11,143 nucleotides of DNA from Flavobacteriaceae bacterium (GTDB lineage Bacteria; Bacteroidota; Bacteroidia; Flavobacteriales; Flavobacteriaceae): assembly GCA_018662905.1 (NCBI GenBank), contig JABJFE010000137.1, forward strand, positions 1 through 11,143, given 5' to 3'. Positions 1-7,006 of the stretch are shown piece after piece (position 1 is the first letter of the stretch; every line of letters begins with the position of its first letter). Made by a program: the position numbers and the translations under genes. Under the pieces are notes generated by a model. It did no database searches and was not told where the DNA came from. It saw only the letters and a program-made list of their open reading frames with translations.

Positions 1-478
1 ATTATTGATGTCTGCTTATGAAAAAAATTATAAAAACGCCAGTTTTGACAATGGTAAAAATATGTATAATGCTACATTGTGTATTTCATGCCATAGTATG
101 AAGGGAGAAGGTGGAGTTTCAGGGCCAGAATTAACTCAAATAGGTTCAAGGTTTACGGTTGATGCCATTGGAGAAGCAATTATCAATCCGTCTGGAACAA
201 TAGGTGATAGGTATCAGTATTCAAACTATTATTTGTCTGATGGTTCTATTGTTACCGGAATAGCCATAAATGAAGATGAAAAAAATATCGAAGTTAGTAT
301 AAGTCCTTTTGCAACTGATGTTACTGTTAATGTTAGAAAAGATAAATTAAAAAAGATTGAATTATCCAAAACTTCTCCAATGCCTTCAGGCCTAATCAAC
401 AGACTTAACGAACAAGAGCTAACAGACTTAATAGCCTATATGCTTTCAACTGGAGATCCAAAAAAAATGAAAAAATGA
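1..478 (+). CDS. C-terminal part of a PVC-type haem-binding CxxCH (cytochrome c) domain protein, truncated by the window edge
   Basis: The frame is open to the left edge, so this is very likely the end of a longer exported protein. A TTG (5) and an ATG (8) exist, but neither is followed by a signal peptide, which a c-type cytochrome needs. The haem-attachment motif CISCH is encoded at 80-94. It is followed by GEGGVSGPELTQIGSRF, then a stretch with NPSGTIGDRYQ and LSDGSIVTG, then SPMPSGL (Met codon 380-382, the likely distal haem ligand) and a final DLIAYMLSTGD. This order is diagnostic of the Pirellula/Verrucomicrobia-type haem-binding domain (TIGR02603-like), usually at the C-terminus of large periplasmic proteins that also carry PQQ-dehydrogenase-like propellers, HEAT repeats, ThuA or sugar-binding domains. 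Which of these lies upstream cannot be seen. The expected role is periplasmic electron transfer coupled to oxidation of a sugar or related substrate; that is inference. The stop overlaps the next start as ATGA. Confidence 0.85.
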   Translation, partial: LLMSAYEKNYKNASFDNGKNMYNATLCISCHSMKGEGGVSGPELTQIGSRFTVDAIGEAIINPSGTIGDRYQYSNYYLSDGSIVTGIAINEDEKNIEVSISPFATDVTVNVRKDKLKKIELSKTSPMPSGLINRLNEQELTDLIAYMLSTGDPKKMKK

Positions 479-864
479 ATCATTTCGAGTCTGTAAGTAA
501 ACAAAATAAAATTAAAAATTTAATTTTATTTATTCTGTTTGTAATTTTTGCGGTTTTACAATTAAATGATCCTGATGGTAAGTTGTGGTTTTCTATATAT
601 TTTATTGTATCACTTATTTGTTTATATAACACCTTTAAGCCTGTTCCTAAGTCTATTTTGATTTTATCAATTATAGCTTTAATGTCTTACTCTGTATTTC
701 ATTTTTCATTATTCATTGATTATTTAAATACTGAAAATAAAGAAGAGATTTTTGGGGAAATGGTCTATGACAAACCATATTTAGAGGGTACTAGAGAGTT
801 TATTGGGCTATTATTAGCTGCTCTTGGGATTATGTATCAAATTAAGATTAGAAAATTCAAATAA
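475..864 (+). CDS. TMEM220-family small integral membrane protein
   Basis: This 129-residue protein has four predicted hydrophobic helices at roughly residues 13-30, 37-52, 59-77 and 107-124. Two conserved-looking blocks identify it: LQLNDPD at residues 28-34, at the end of helix 1, and EGTREFIGLLL at 104-114, at the start of helix 4. Both are hallmarks of the TMEM220 family (PF15071), found in animals and in many Bacteroidota and other marine bacteria; its function is unknown. There is no signal peptide beyond the first helix and no catalytic motif. The ATG overlaps the stop of the haem-domain gene (ATGA at 475-478), so translation is probably coupled and the pair is probably co-transcribed. 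The link to a periplasmic cytochrome domain suggests, but does not show, a role at the inner membrane. Length is normal for bacterial members. Confidence 0.75.
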   Translation: MNHFESVSKQNKIKNLILFILFVIFAVLQLNDPDGKLWFSIYFIVSLICLYNTFKPVPKSILILSIIALMSYSVFHFSLFIDYLNTENKEEIFGEMVYDKPYLEGTREFIGLLLAALGIMYQIKIRKFK

Positions 865-912
865 TTTTTTGAAAATCATTTATTTAGTAGTTTGAAACTT
901 GATAAATTAAAG

Positions 913-930
913 TTAAACATACATGTTTAA
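913..930. repeat. Short AT-rich inverted repeat between convergent genes
   Basis: Two perfect 8-base arms (TTAAACAT and ATGTTTAA) flank a 2-base centre, within the 126-base gap between the convergent membrane-protein and peptidase genes. With such a short centre a hairpin would have to open the inner pairs, and there is no adjacent run of T on either strand. A terminator role is therefore doubtful; it may be a chance palindrome or a weak bidirectional stop. Nothing else recognisable lies in the gap. Confidence 0.25.
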
Positions 931-990
931 GTGAATACTTTAATAAAAAAGTCAAAAGTAATAGGGAATTGGATTACTAGTTAATAATTA

Positions 991-3108
991 CTATTCAGAT
1001 TTTATCGGAAATCCTCGATCTCTCATTAAAGCTTCAATTTTAGCATCTCTTCCTCTAAATAAACGGTAAGCCTCTTCTGGATCAATTGAATTTCTTGGTG
1101 AAAATAAATAATCTACTAATTTTTTAGCAACATCTTTATCATAAAAACCCCCTGGAGCTTCTGAAAATGCTTCTGAAGCATCAGAAGTTAATACATCTGC
1201 CCACATATAACCGTAATAGGCAGTTGCATATCCTTCACCTGAAAAGACATGTCCAAAATGAGGAGTTCTGTGTCTCATAGGAAGTTCAGTAGGCATTTTT
1301 AGATCTGTTAATGTTTCTCTTTCAAATTTATCGACATCTATATTATAGGGATCTGCTAAGTGAAATTTCATGTCCATTATTGCAGAGGCTAAATATTCAG
1401 TTGTATCAAAGCCTTGATTAAATTTAGAGGCTTTTTTTATTTTAGCTACTAGTTCTTTTGGCATTGGCTCTCCAGTATTATTATGAACTAAAAACTGTTT
1501 TATTACTCTATCTGTTGATAACCATCTTTCAAGAAGTTGAGATTGAAATTCCGTATAATCTCTTACTCCACCATTTAATGTTGGATATTTTACATTAGAA
1601 GAGAAAAAGTGTAATGCATGTCCAAATTCATGAAAAAATGTAGTAGCATCATCCCAAGATACTAATAAAGCCTCACCTGGTGCAGGTTTAACAAAATTTG
1701 AGTTATTTGAAGCTAAAACATTAGTCTTTCCATCCATAGTAGTATGACTTCTATAAGTTGTAGCCCAGGCTCCAGATCTTTTACCTTGTCTCGCGTATGG
1801 ATCTAAATACCATAATCCAATATGTTCTCCAGATGATTTATTTTTAACTTCCCAAACGTTCACATCCTCATGAAATACAGGGATTTTACCTTTTTCTAAA
1901 GCTGTAAATTTATAATTAAATAATTCACCTGCTACATAAAACATTGCATCTGTTAACTTATCTAGCTGTAAATATTGTTTAACTTCATCAGAGTCTAAAT
2001 CATATTTTATTTTTCTAACCTTTTCAGCATAGAATCTATAGTCCCAAGGTTCAATTTTAATTTTGGGATTGATAAGCTCATTAGCTACTTTTTGCATATC
2101 AGCGACTTCTTCATCAACTCTGGCTATTGCAGCAGGCCATACTGCCTCCATTAATGCCATTGCATTTTCAGGGTTTTTTGCCATTCTATCTTGTAGTCTC
2201 CATTGAGCATAATTTTCATAACCTAATAACCCAACTCGCTCTTTTCTTAATCTTAATATTTCAGCTATAATTTGGTTATTATCAAACTCATCTCCATTAT
2301 CTCCTCTTGAATAATAGTTTTTCCAAACTACTTCTCTAATTGCCCTGTTAGTGGAGTAAGTTAAAAATGGATCCATAGACGATCTTGTGTTAGTTATCGC
2401 ATATTTATCTTCAAGACCTTTGTCTTGTGCAATTTTTTTAGCGGATTTTATAAATCCGTCTGATAAACCTTTTAATTCAGATTCTTCTAAATAAGTAACA
2501 TAATTTTCTTCATCGTGCAATACATTATTAGAAAAATCATTGTAAAGTTTAGAAAGCTCTAGATTAATTTCTGCATATCTTTGTTTTTTATCTTTATTTA
2601 AAGTAGCTCCATTCATCGCAAAACTCTTGTATGTTAAATCTAAAACTCTTTGTTGATTATTTTCAAGAAGATTTGTTTTAGAGCCATTGTAAATAGCACT
2701 AACTCTTTCAAATAATTTTTCATTTTGATTGATTGATGAGTAGTATTCAGAAAGCTTAGGGGCTAAATCTCCTTGAATCTTTCTAAATTCCGGACTTGAC
2801 ATGTTACTGGATAAAATTCCAAAATATGGATAAACATCGTTTAAAAGTTTTCCAGACCTTTCCATTTCTTCAATAGTGTTTTCGAATGTTGGAGATTCTG
2901 GGTTATTAGCAATTATATCTATATCATTAAGACTCATTTCCATTCCTTTAAGCATAGCTTCTTTTACTAGCTTAGGAGTCATTTTATCAAATGCTGGAAC
3001 TCCTCCAAATTCTAAACTTTTGTCTGACCATTGTTTCATTATAGGATTTGAATTATTACATTTTACTAAAAATAAAGAAGAAATAATAATTATAAATAAA
3101 TTTTTCAT
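991..3108 (-). CDS. dcp: M3-family zinc metallopeptidase, peptidyl-dipeptidase Dcp-like lipoprotein
   Basis: The 705-residue product matches the length and layout of M3 oligopeptidases of the Dcp (dipeptidyl carboxypeptidase) type, which trim dipeptides from the C-terminus of short peptides. The zinc site is clear: HEFGH at residues 493-497 (codons 1618-1632) supplies two His ligands and the catalytic Glu494. Glu520 in DYTEFQSQLLERW is the third ligand, 27 residues after the first His. Downstream, FSGEGYATAYYGYMWADVL is the family's Tyr-rich substrate-binding block. The N-terminus (MKNLFIIIISSLFLVKC) is a lipoprotein leader with Cys17 as the lipidated residue, so the enzyme should be anchored in the periplasm or outer envelope. 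Two departures stand out: Lys at position -1 of the lipobox, where a small residue is usual, and Gln in EFQSQ where relatives usually have Pro (EFPSQ). It is transcribed divergently from the YqhA gene and probably recycles peptides. Family assignment is secure; the choice of Dcp over other M3 peptidases is less certain. Confidence 0.92.
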   Translation of the reverse strand: MKNLFIIIISSLFLVKCNNSNPIMKQWSDKSLEFGGVPAFDKMTPKLVKEAMLKGMEMSLNDIDIIANNPESPTFENTIEEMERSGKLLNDVYPYFGILSSNMSSPEFRKIQGDLAPKLSEYYSSINQNEKLFERVSAIYNGSKTNLLENNQQRVLDLTYKSFAMNGATLNKDKKQRYAEINLELSKLYNDFSNNVLHDEENYVTYLEESELKGLSDGFIKSAKKIAQDKGLEDKYAITNTRSSMDPFLTYSTNRAIREVVWKNYYSRGDNGDEFDNNQIIAEILRLRKERVGLLGYENYAQWRLQDRMAKNPENAMALMEAVWPAAIARVDEEVADMQKVANELINPKIKIEPWDYRFYAEKVRKIKYDLDSDEVKQYLQLDKLTDAMFYVAGELFNYKFTALEKGKIPVFHEDVNVWEVKNKSSGEHIGLWYLDPYARQGKRSGAWATTYRSHTTMDGKTNVLASNNSNFVKPAPGEALLVSWDDATTFFHEFGHALHFFSSNVKYPTLNGGVRDYTEFQSQLLERWLSTDRVIKQFLVHNNTGEPMPKELVAKIKKASKFNQGFDTTEYLASAIMDMKFHLADPYNIDVDKFERETLTDLKMPTELPMRHRTPHFGHVFSGEGYATAYYGYMWADVLTSDASEAFSEAPGGFYDKDVAKKLVDYLFSPRNSIDPEEAYRLFRGRDAKIEALMRDRGFPIKSE

Positions 3109-3158
3109 AGTGTAATTCTGTTCGTTTTGTTTAAATTTAATATAACGAAAATATTGAT
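3109..3158. promoter_or_regulatory. Divergent intergenic region between the M3 peptidase and YqhA genes
   Basis: The 50 bases between two divergent start codons must hold at least part of the promoter for one or both genes. The sequence is very AT-rich. I looked for the Bacteroidota primary-sigma pattern (TTTG, about 19 bases, TAnnTTTG). Only one-mismatch -7-like elements appear: TAATTCTG at 3113-3120 on plus and TATTTTCG at 3153-3146 on minus. Neither has a TTTG at the right distance, so no exact promoter is claimed. No Shine-Dalgarno-like sequence precedes either start, which is common in this phylum. Confidence 0.35.
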
Positions 3159-3659
3159 ATGGAAAACAAATTTGAAAAAGTACTTTGGAGTGTTAGATAT
3201 GTTGTTATTCTTGCGGTTATTCTTTCAATAGTAGCTTCAATTTCTCTTATTGTAATAGGAAGTTGGGATATTATTCAAGCAATAATATTTTATAATCCAT
3301 TATTTGATTCAGCTATTCAAGATAATAATCAACTTTTATTTAAAATTATATCATCGATAGATTTATTCTTGATTGGAATAGTTTTATTGATTTTTGGTTT
3401 TGGTATATACGAGCTTTTTGTAAGTGAAATTGATTTCGCTAATGCTAAGTTTTCTGAATCTACATTGAAAATTAAAAGTTTAGATCAACTAAAAAATAAG
3501 ATTATAAAAGTTATAATAATTGTTCTAATAGTCAAGTTTTTTGAAAAAATTTTAAAATTAACAGAAAACTTTACAAGTCCATTAGACATCTTGTTTTTTG
3601 GATTATCAATTTTATCTATTTGTTTAGGATATTATTTGATCAATATAAATACTAAGTAA
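3159..3659 (+). CDS. YqhA/UPF0114-family inner-membrane protein
   Basis: The 166-residue product has hydrophobic segments at about residues 14-36, 63-88, 113-130 and 142-162, matching the UPF0114 (YqhA, PF03350) topology and length. Recognisable family blocks are FEKVLWSVRY near the N-terminus, FGFGIYELFVSEID at residues 79-92 and the following SLDQLKNKI. Many YqhA relatives share this YELF(V/I)S..D pattern just after the second helix. The molecular function of the family is not established, and no enzymatic residues can be pointed to. It lies 26 bases upstream of the sulfatase and is the probable first gene of the YqhA-sulfatase-photolyase run. The ATG at 3159 is the natural start because it precedes the conserved amphipathic N-terminal block. 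Confidence 0.8.
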   Translation: MENKFEKVLWSVRYVVILAVILSIVASISLIVIGSWDIIQAIIFYNPLFDSAIQDNNQLLFKIISSIDLFLIGIVLLIFGFGIYELFVSEIDFANAKFSESTLKIKSLDQLKNKIIKVIIIVLIVKFFEKILKLTENFTSPLDILFFGLSILSICLGYYLININTK

Positions 3660-3685
3660 CAGTTAATAGCATTAAAGACTAAAAA

Positions 3686-5296
3686 ATGAAACATTTAAAT
3701 TATTATTTTTTTATAATCACAATTTTTGTTTTCAGTTGTTCATCAGTTGAAGAAACAAATGTTAAGCCTAATATTTTATTCATTATGTCTGATGATCATG
3801 CATATCAGGCCATAAGTGCTTATGACAATAGGTTAATTCAGACACCTAATATTGATAGAATTGCTAATGAAGGGATATTGTTTAGTAATGCTTCGGTTAC
3901 TAATTCAATTTGTGCTCCCTCCAGAGCTGTGATTTTAACTGGAAAACATAGCCATTTAAACGGTAAAATTGATAACGGTAAACCATTTGATACAACTCAA
4001 GTTACTTTTCCTCAGCTATTTCAAAAAGCTGGATATCAAACTGCAATGTTTGGTAAACTGCATTTTGGCAATAATCCAAAAGGAGTTGATGATTTTTTAA
4101 TTCTTCCAGGTCAAGGAAGCTATATAAATCCAAAATTTATTGGTAAAAAAAAGGATACAATTATTGAAGGTTATGTAACAGATATAATCACTGATATAAC
4201 TTTAAATTGGCTTGATAAAAAAAGGGATAAAAGTAAGCCATTTATGATGATGTATTTGCATAAAGCTCCTCACAGACCGTGGTGGCCAAGTCCAGAAAAA
4301 TTTGCAGAGTTTTATGAAAAGACTTTTCCAGAACCTGAAACTCTTTTTGACAACTATAAGGGAAGGGGAACTGCAGCAAAAACCGCTGAAATGAATATTT
4401 TAACTCATATGCAGTATATGCATGATAGTAAAATTAGACCTGAAACTTTAGAAAGTATGGGTAAGGTATTGCCTGAGATTGTTTATAAGAGAGGTGAATC
4501 AGTAGTAAGACCCGGTCCTAATGGTTTTATGGGACCGTTCAACAGAGCAAATGATGATCAAAAACGTAGATACAATGTAACATTAGATAAAATTAATACT
4601 GATTTTAAAGAAAATTGGCCAACAATGTCAGATAGAGACAAAATGAAATGGAAGTTTCAAAGATATATGCAAGATTATTTGGCTACCATATCTTCTGTTG
4701 ATGATAATGTTGGGAGAGTTTTAGACTACTTAGAAAAAAATCAATTATCTGACAATACAATAGTTGTATACACGTCAGATCAGGGGTTTTATTTGGGAGA
4801 GCACGGATGGTTTGATAAAAGGTTTATATACGATGAATCTTTTAAAACTCCTTTATTAATTAAATGGCCTAACGAAATTAAACCTGGTACAACAAGTGAT
4901 GAAATGGTTCAAAATTTAGATTTTGCCCAAACCTTTTTAGAAGCTGCTATGATTGACGTGCCAAATGATATGCAGGGTGAAAGTTTGATTCCCCTGTTAA
5001 AAGGAGATAATAAAAATTGGAATAGAGAATCGGTTTATTATCATTATTATGAATATCCATCTGTTCACATGGTTAAAAGACATTATGGTATTGTAAATAA
5101 AGAGTTTAAGCTAATTCATTTTTATTATGATGTTGATGAATGGGAACTTTACGACAGAAAGAATGATCCAAATGAGATGAACAATGTTTACAATGATCCT
5201 GATTACATTGAGGTGGTGAATAAATTAACTCAAGATTTAAAAGAAATGAGAATAAAATACAAGGACTCAAAAGAATTAGATAAAAGCTTTATTTAA
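3686..5296 (+). CDS. Formylglycine-dependent sulfatase (S1 family, S1_11-like), lipoprotein
   Basis: The 536-residue protein is a type I sulfatase that hydrolyses sulfate esters, probably from a glycan. The signature C-A-P-S-R is at residues 76-80, so Cys76 would be converted to formylglycine and Arg80 supports it. Other active-site elements are in order: metal-binding Asp36-Asp37 in IMSDDH, Lys124 and His126 in GKLHFG, His196 in KAPHRPWW, Asp365-Gln366 in YTSDQGF, and His373 and Lys378 in LGEHGWFDKR. The blocks FPEPETLFDNYKGRG and YYHYYEYPSVHMVKRHYG closely resemble Bacteroides-type S1_11 sulfatases (N-acetylglucosamine-6-sulfatase-like), so action on a 6-sulfated amino sugar is plausible; the real substrate may be a marine glycan. 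MKHLNYYFFIITIFVFSC is a lipoprotein leader with Cys18 lipidated, placing it in the periplasm or on the outer membrane. No maturase, SusC/SusD pair or glycoside hydrolase is next to it. It sits between YqhA (26 bases) and the photolyase (16 bases). Confidence 0.92.
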   Translation: MKHLNYYFFIITIFVFSCSSVEETNVKPNILFIMSDDHAYQAISAYDNRLIQTPNIDRIANEGILFSNASVTNSICAPSRAVILTGKHSHLNGKIDNGKPFDTTQVTFPQLFQKAGYQTAMFGKLHFGNNPKGVDDFLILPGQGSYINPKFIGKKKDTIIEGYVTDIITDITLNWLDKKRDKSKPFMMMYLHKAPHRPWWPSPEKFAEFYEKTFPEPETLFDNYKGRGTAAKTAEMNILTHMQYMHDSKIRPETLESMGKVLPEIVYKRGESVVRPGPNGFMGPFNRANDDQKRRYNVTLDKINTDFKENWPTMSDRDKMKWKFQRYMQDYLATISSVDDNVGRVLDYLEKNQLSDNTIVVYTSDQGFYLGEHGWFDKRFIYDESFKTPLLIKWPNEIKPGTTSDEMVQNLDFAQTFLEAAMIDVPNDMQGESLIPLLKGDNKNWNRESVYYHYYEYPSVHMVKRHYGIVNKEFKLIHFYYDVDEWELYDRKNDPNEMNNVYNDPDYIEVVNKLTQDLKEMRIKYKDSKELDKSFI

Positions 5297-5312
5297 AAAA
5301 ACAACTTATCTA

Positions 5313-6770
5313 TTGAATTCAAAAGCTGTAAATATTGTTTGGTTGAAACGGGACATTAGGTCTCAAGATCATGAACCTTTATTAAAGGCTGAATGTGCTG
5401 GAATTCCTTTTCTGATTATCTATCTTTTTGAACCTTCTAGAATTGAGTATCCAGATACTAGTCAAAGACATTTGCAGTTTGTATACCATTCAATAGGTAG
5501 TTTAAATAAAGTATTAAGTGAGTTTAATAGACGAGTTGAGTTATTTTATGGAGAGGCTGTTGAGGTGTTTAATTATTTAATTAAGGACTTAGATATTATT
5601 TCTGTGTTCAGTTACCAAGAAAGTGGAACACAAGGTTCTTGGGAACGCGATAAAAAAATAAAACAGTTTTGTAGGTCAAATCAAATTAACTGGGAAGAAT
5701 CACAACGAGATGGTATTTTAAGAGGCATTGAAAACAGGAAGGATTGGAATAAAAAATGGCATCTTAAAATGCATACACCGGTCATTCAAAACAAATTTAC
5801 AATATGTAAAGAAATGAGCTTAGAACACCCTTTTCTAATGCCTTCAATATTAGAGTCTCAATTAAAAGAGTATCCAAGTCACTACCAACCACCAGGTGAA
5901 AAAAATGCCTGGAGGTACTTGAAGTCTTTCACTAACCAACGAGGGTTTAACTACCAGAGACATATATCCAAACCTATGGAAAGTAGAATGTCTTGTAGCC
6001 GCTTATCGCCTTATTTGGCGTGGGGTAATATGAGTATTAAACAAGCTTTTCAGTTTATTGGAACACATCCCAATGGGACTAGAAACAATAAAGCCTTCTC
6101 AGCCATGCTTACCCGACTACATTGGCATTGTCATTTTATTCAAAAATTCGAAATGGAGTGTCGCTATGAAACAGAGTGTATTAATAGTGGTTATGAGATT
6201 TTGTCACATGAAAAAAATGAAGCATTTATAAAAGCATGGAAAACAGGAACTACAGGCTATCCTTTGATTGATGCTTGCATGAGAGCTGTTGAATCTACAG
6301 GCTGGATTAATTTTAGAATGCGTGCTATGGTTGTGTCTTTTTTAACACTCAATTTAGACCAAGATTGGCGTGAGGGGACCTACCATCTTGCACGTCAGTT
6401 TTTAGATTACGAACCTGGAATACATTATCCTCAGTTTCAAATGCAGGCAGGAACTACAGGGATAAATACAGTTCGTTTGTACAATCCTGTTAAAAACTCA
6501 AAAGAGCATGATCCTAATGGGGTCTTTATAAAAAAATGGATTCCAGAACTAGTAAACGTTCCAGTGGCATATATTCATGAACCTTGGACCATGACAGTCA
6601 TGGAACAGACTTTTTGTGGAGTTTTGATTGGAGAGATTTATCCACTACCAATTGTGGACCTGCAAGAAAGTTCTAGAGCTGCTAGAGATAAAATATGGGG
6701 ACATAAAAAACATCCTGCCGTTCAAGAAGAAAAGAATCGATTATTAAAAACGCATGTAAATGCGAGATAA
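5313..6770 (+). CDS. Divergent photolyase/cryptochrome-family flavoprotein (NewPHL-like candidate)
   Basis: The 485-residue protein has an N-terminal antenna domain (VNIVWLKRDIRSQDHEPLL from residue 6) and a C-terminal FAD-binding domain (SRLSPYLAWGNMS, then TGYPLIDACMRAVESTGW and DWREG). TTG at 5313 is the best start: an in-frame TAG lies at 5277, no ATG occurs between, and the first strand begins six residues later, while the first internal ATG would delete much of the antenna domain. Aligned without gaps to E. coli photolyase through DWREG, Trp352 matches W359 and Asp365 matches D372. However, Asn378 beside flavin N5 becomes His371, the proximal Trp382 becomes Phe375, substrate-contacting Trp384 becomes Met377, and distal Trp306 becomes His299. 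The block after it is two residues shorter (QAGTTGINTVRLYNP). It could be a repair enzyme with altered photoreduction, a sensor, or a member of the photolyase-like NewPHL clade. Four lines hand-counted here ranged from 28 to 47 percent G+C, against 35 percent in one sulfatase line, so recent transfer is not shown. Confidence 0.88.
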   Translation: MNSKAVNIVWLKRDIRSQDHEPLLKAECAGIPFLIIYLFEPSRIEYPDTSQRHLQFVYHSIGSLNKVLSEFNRRVELFYGEAVEVFNYLIKDLDIISVFSYQESGTQGSWERDKKIKQFCRSNQINWEESQRDGILRGIENRKDWNKKWHLKMHTPVIQNKFTICKEMSLEHPFLMPSILESQLKEYPSHYQPPGEKNAWRYLKSFTNQRGFNYQRHISKPMESRMSCSRLSPYLAWGNMSIKQAFQFIGTHPNGTRNNKAFSAMLTRLHWHCHFIQKFEMECRYETECINSGYEILSHEKNEAFIKAWKTGTTGYPLIDACMRAVESTGWINFRMRAMVVSFLTLNLDQDWREGTYHLARQFLDYEPGIHYPQFQMQAGTTGINTVRLYNPVKNSKEHDPNGVFIKKWIPELVNVPVAYIHEPWTMTVMEQTFCGVLIGEIYPLPIVDLQESSRAARDKIWGHKKHPAVQEEKNRLLKTHVNAR

Positions 6771-6824
6771 ATAAAAATAATTTTGTTGTATATTTAAAAT
6801 GTATTCACTCAAATGTTTACGCCT

Positions 6825-6859
6825 AAAGCTCCATACTGTGGTTGGTATGGAGCTTTTTT
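6825..6859 (+). terminator. Strong intrinsic terminator after the photolyase gene
   Basis: A perfect 12-base-pair stem (AAAGCTCCATAC at 6825-6836 pairing with GTATGGAGCTTT at 6845-6856) encloses an 8-base loop and runs into a six-T tract (6854-6859). It lies 54 bases after the photolyase stop and should end the YqhA-sulfatase-photolyase transcript. The A-rich left flank is short, so a terminator in the opposite direction is less likely. Confidence 0.9.
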
Positions 6860-6957
6860 ACATTTAAAAAAACTCAAAAAATTACTTCTATCAATAGAAA
6901 GCTGATCTCATTTAAGTTGGGTAGTTTCAATTAAAAATTTTAACTAATGTTAGATAT

Positions 6958-6988
6958 TTTGATTGCTTTAATAATTGACTTAATTTAA
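6958..6988 (+). promoter_or_regulatory. Possible Bacteroidota-type promoter for the giant secreted protein
   Basis: TTTG at 6958-6961 is followed after exactly 19 bases by TAATTTAA (6981-6988), which keeps the TAnnTT core of the phylum's -7 element TAnnTTTG but not its last two bases. Transcription would start near 6995 and leave a very short leader before the ATG at 7007. The region between the terminator and this site (6860-6957) shows no gene, only an AT-rich spacer with a minor 6-base inverted repeat at 6886-6899. Confidence 0.35.
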
Positions 6989-7006
6989 CAGAAACATTCA
7001 TAATTC

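Noticed and set aside
2876..3115. Plus-strand 79-codon open frame antisense to the start of the M3 peptidase
   Set aside because: It lies on the opposite strand of a well-supported enzyme gene and its product has no recognisable family pattern; it is a shadow of the lipoprotein leader and N-terminal region.
5313..6770. Iron-sulfur (FeS-BCP/CryB) class for the photolyase homologue
   Set aside because: The C-terminal half lacks the characteristic spaced four-cysteine set, so a cluster-binding prokaryotic (6-4) photolyase is not supported.
6886..6899. Short inverted repeat TTCTAT-CA-ATAGAA
   Set aside because: The arms are only 6 bases with a 2-base centre in very AT-rich DNA, expected by chance, and no gene or T-run is attached to it.
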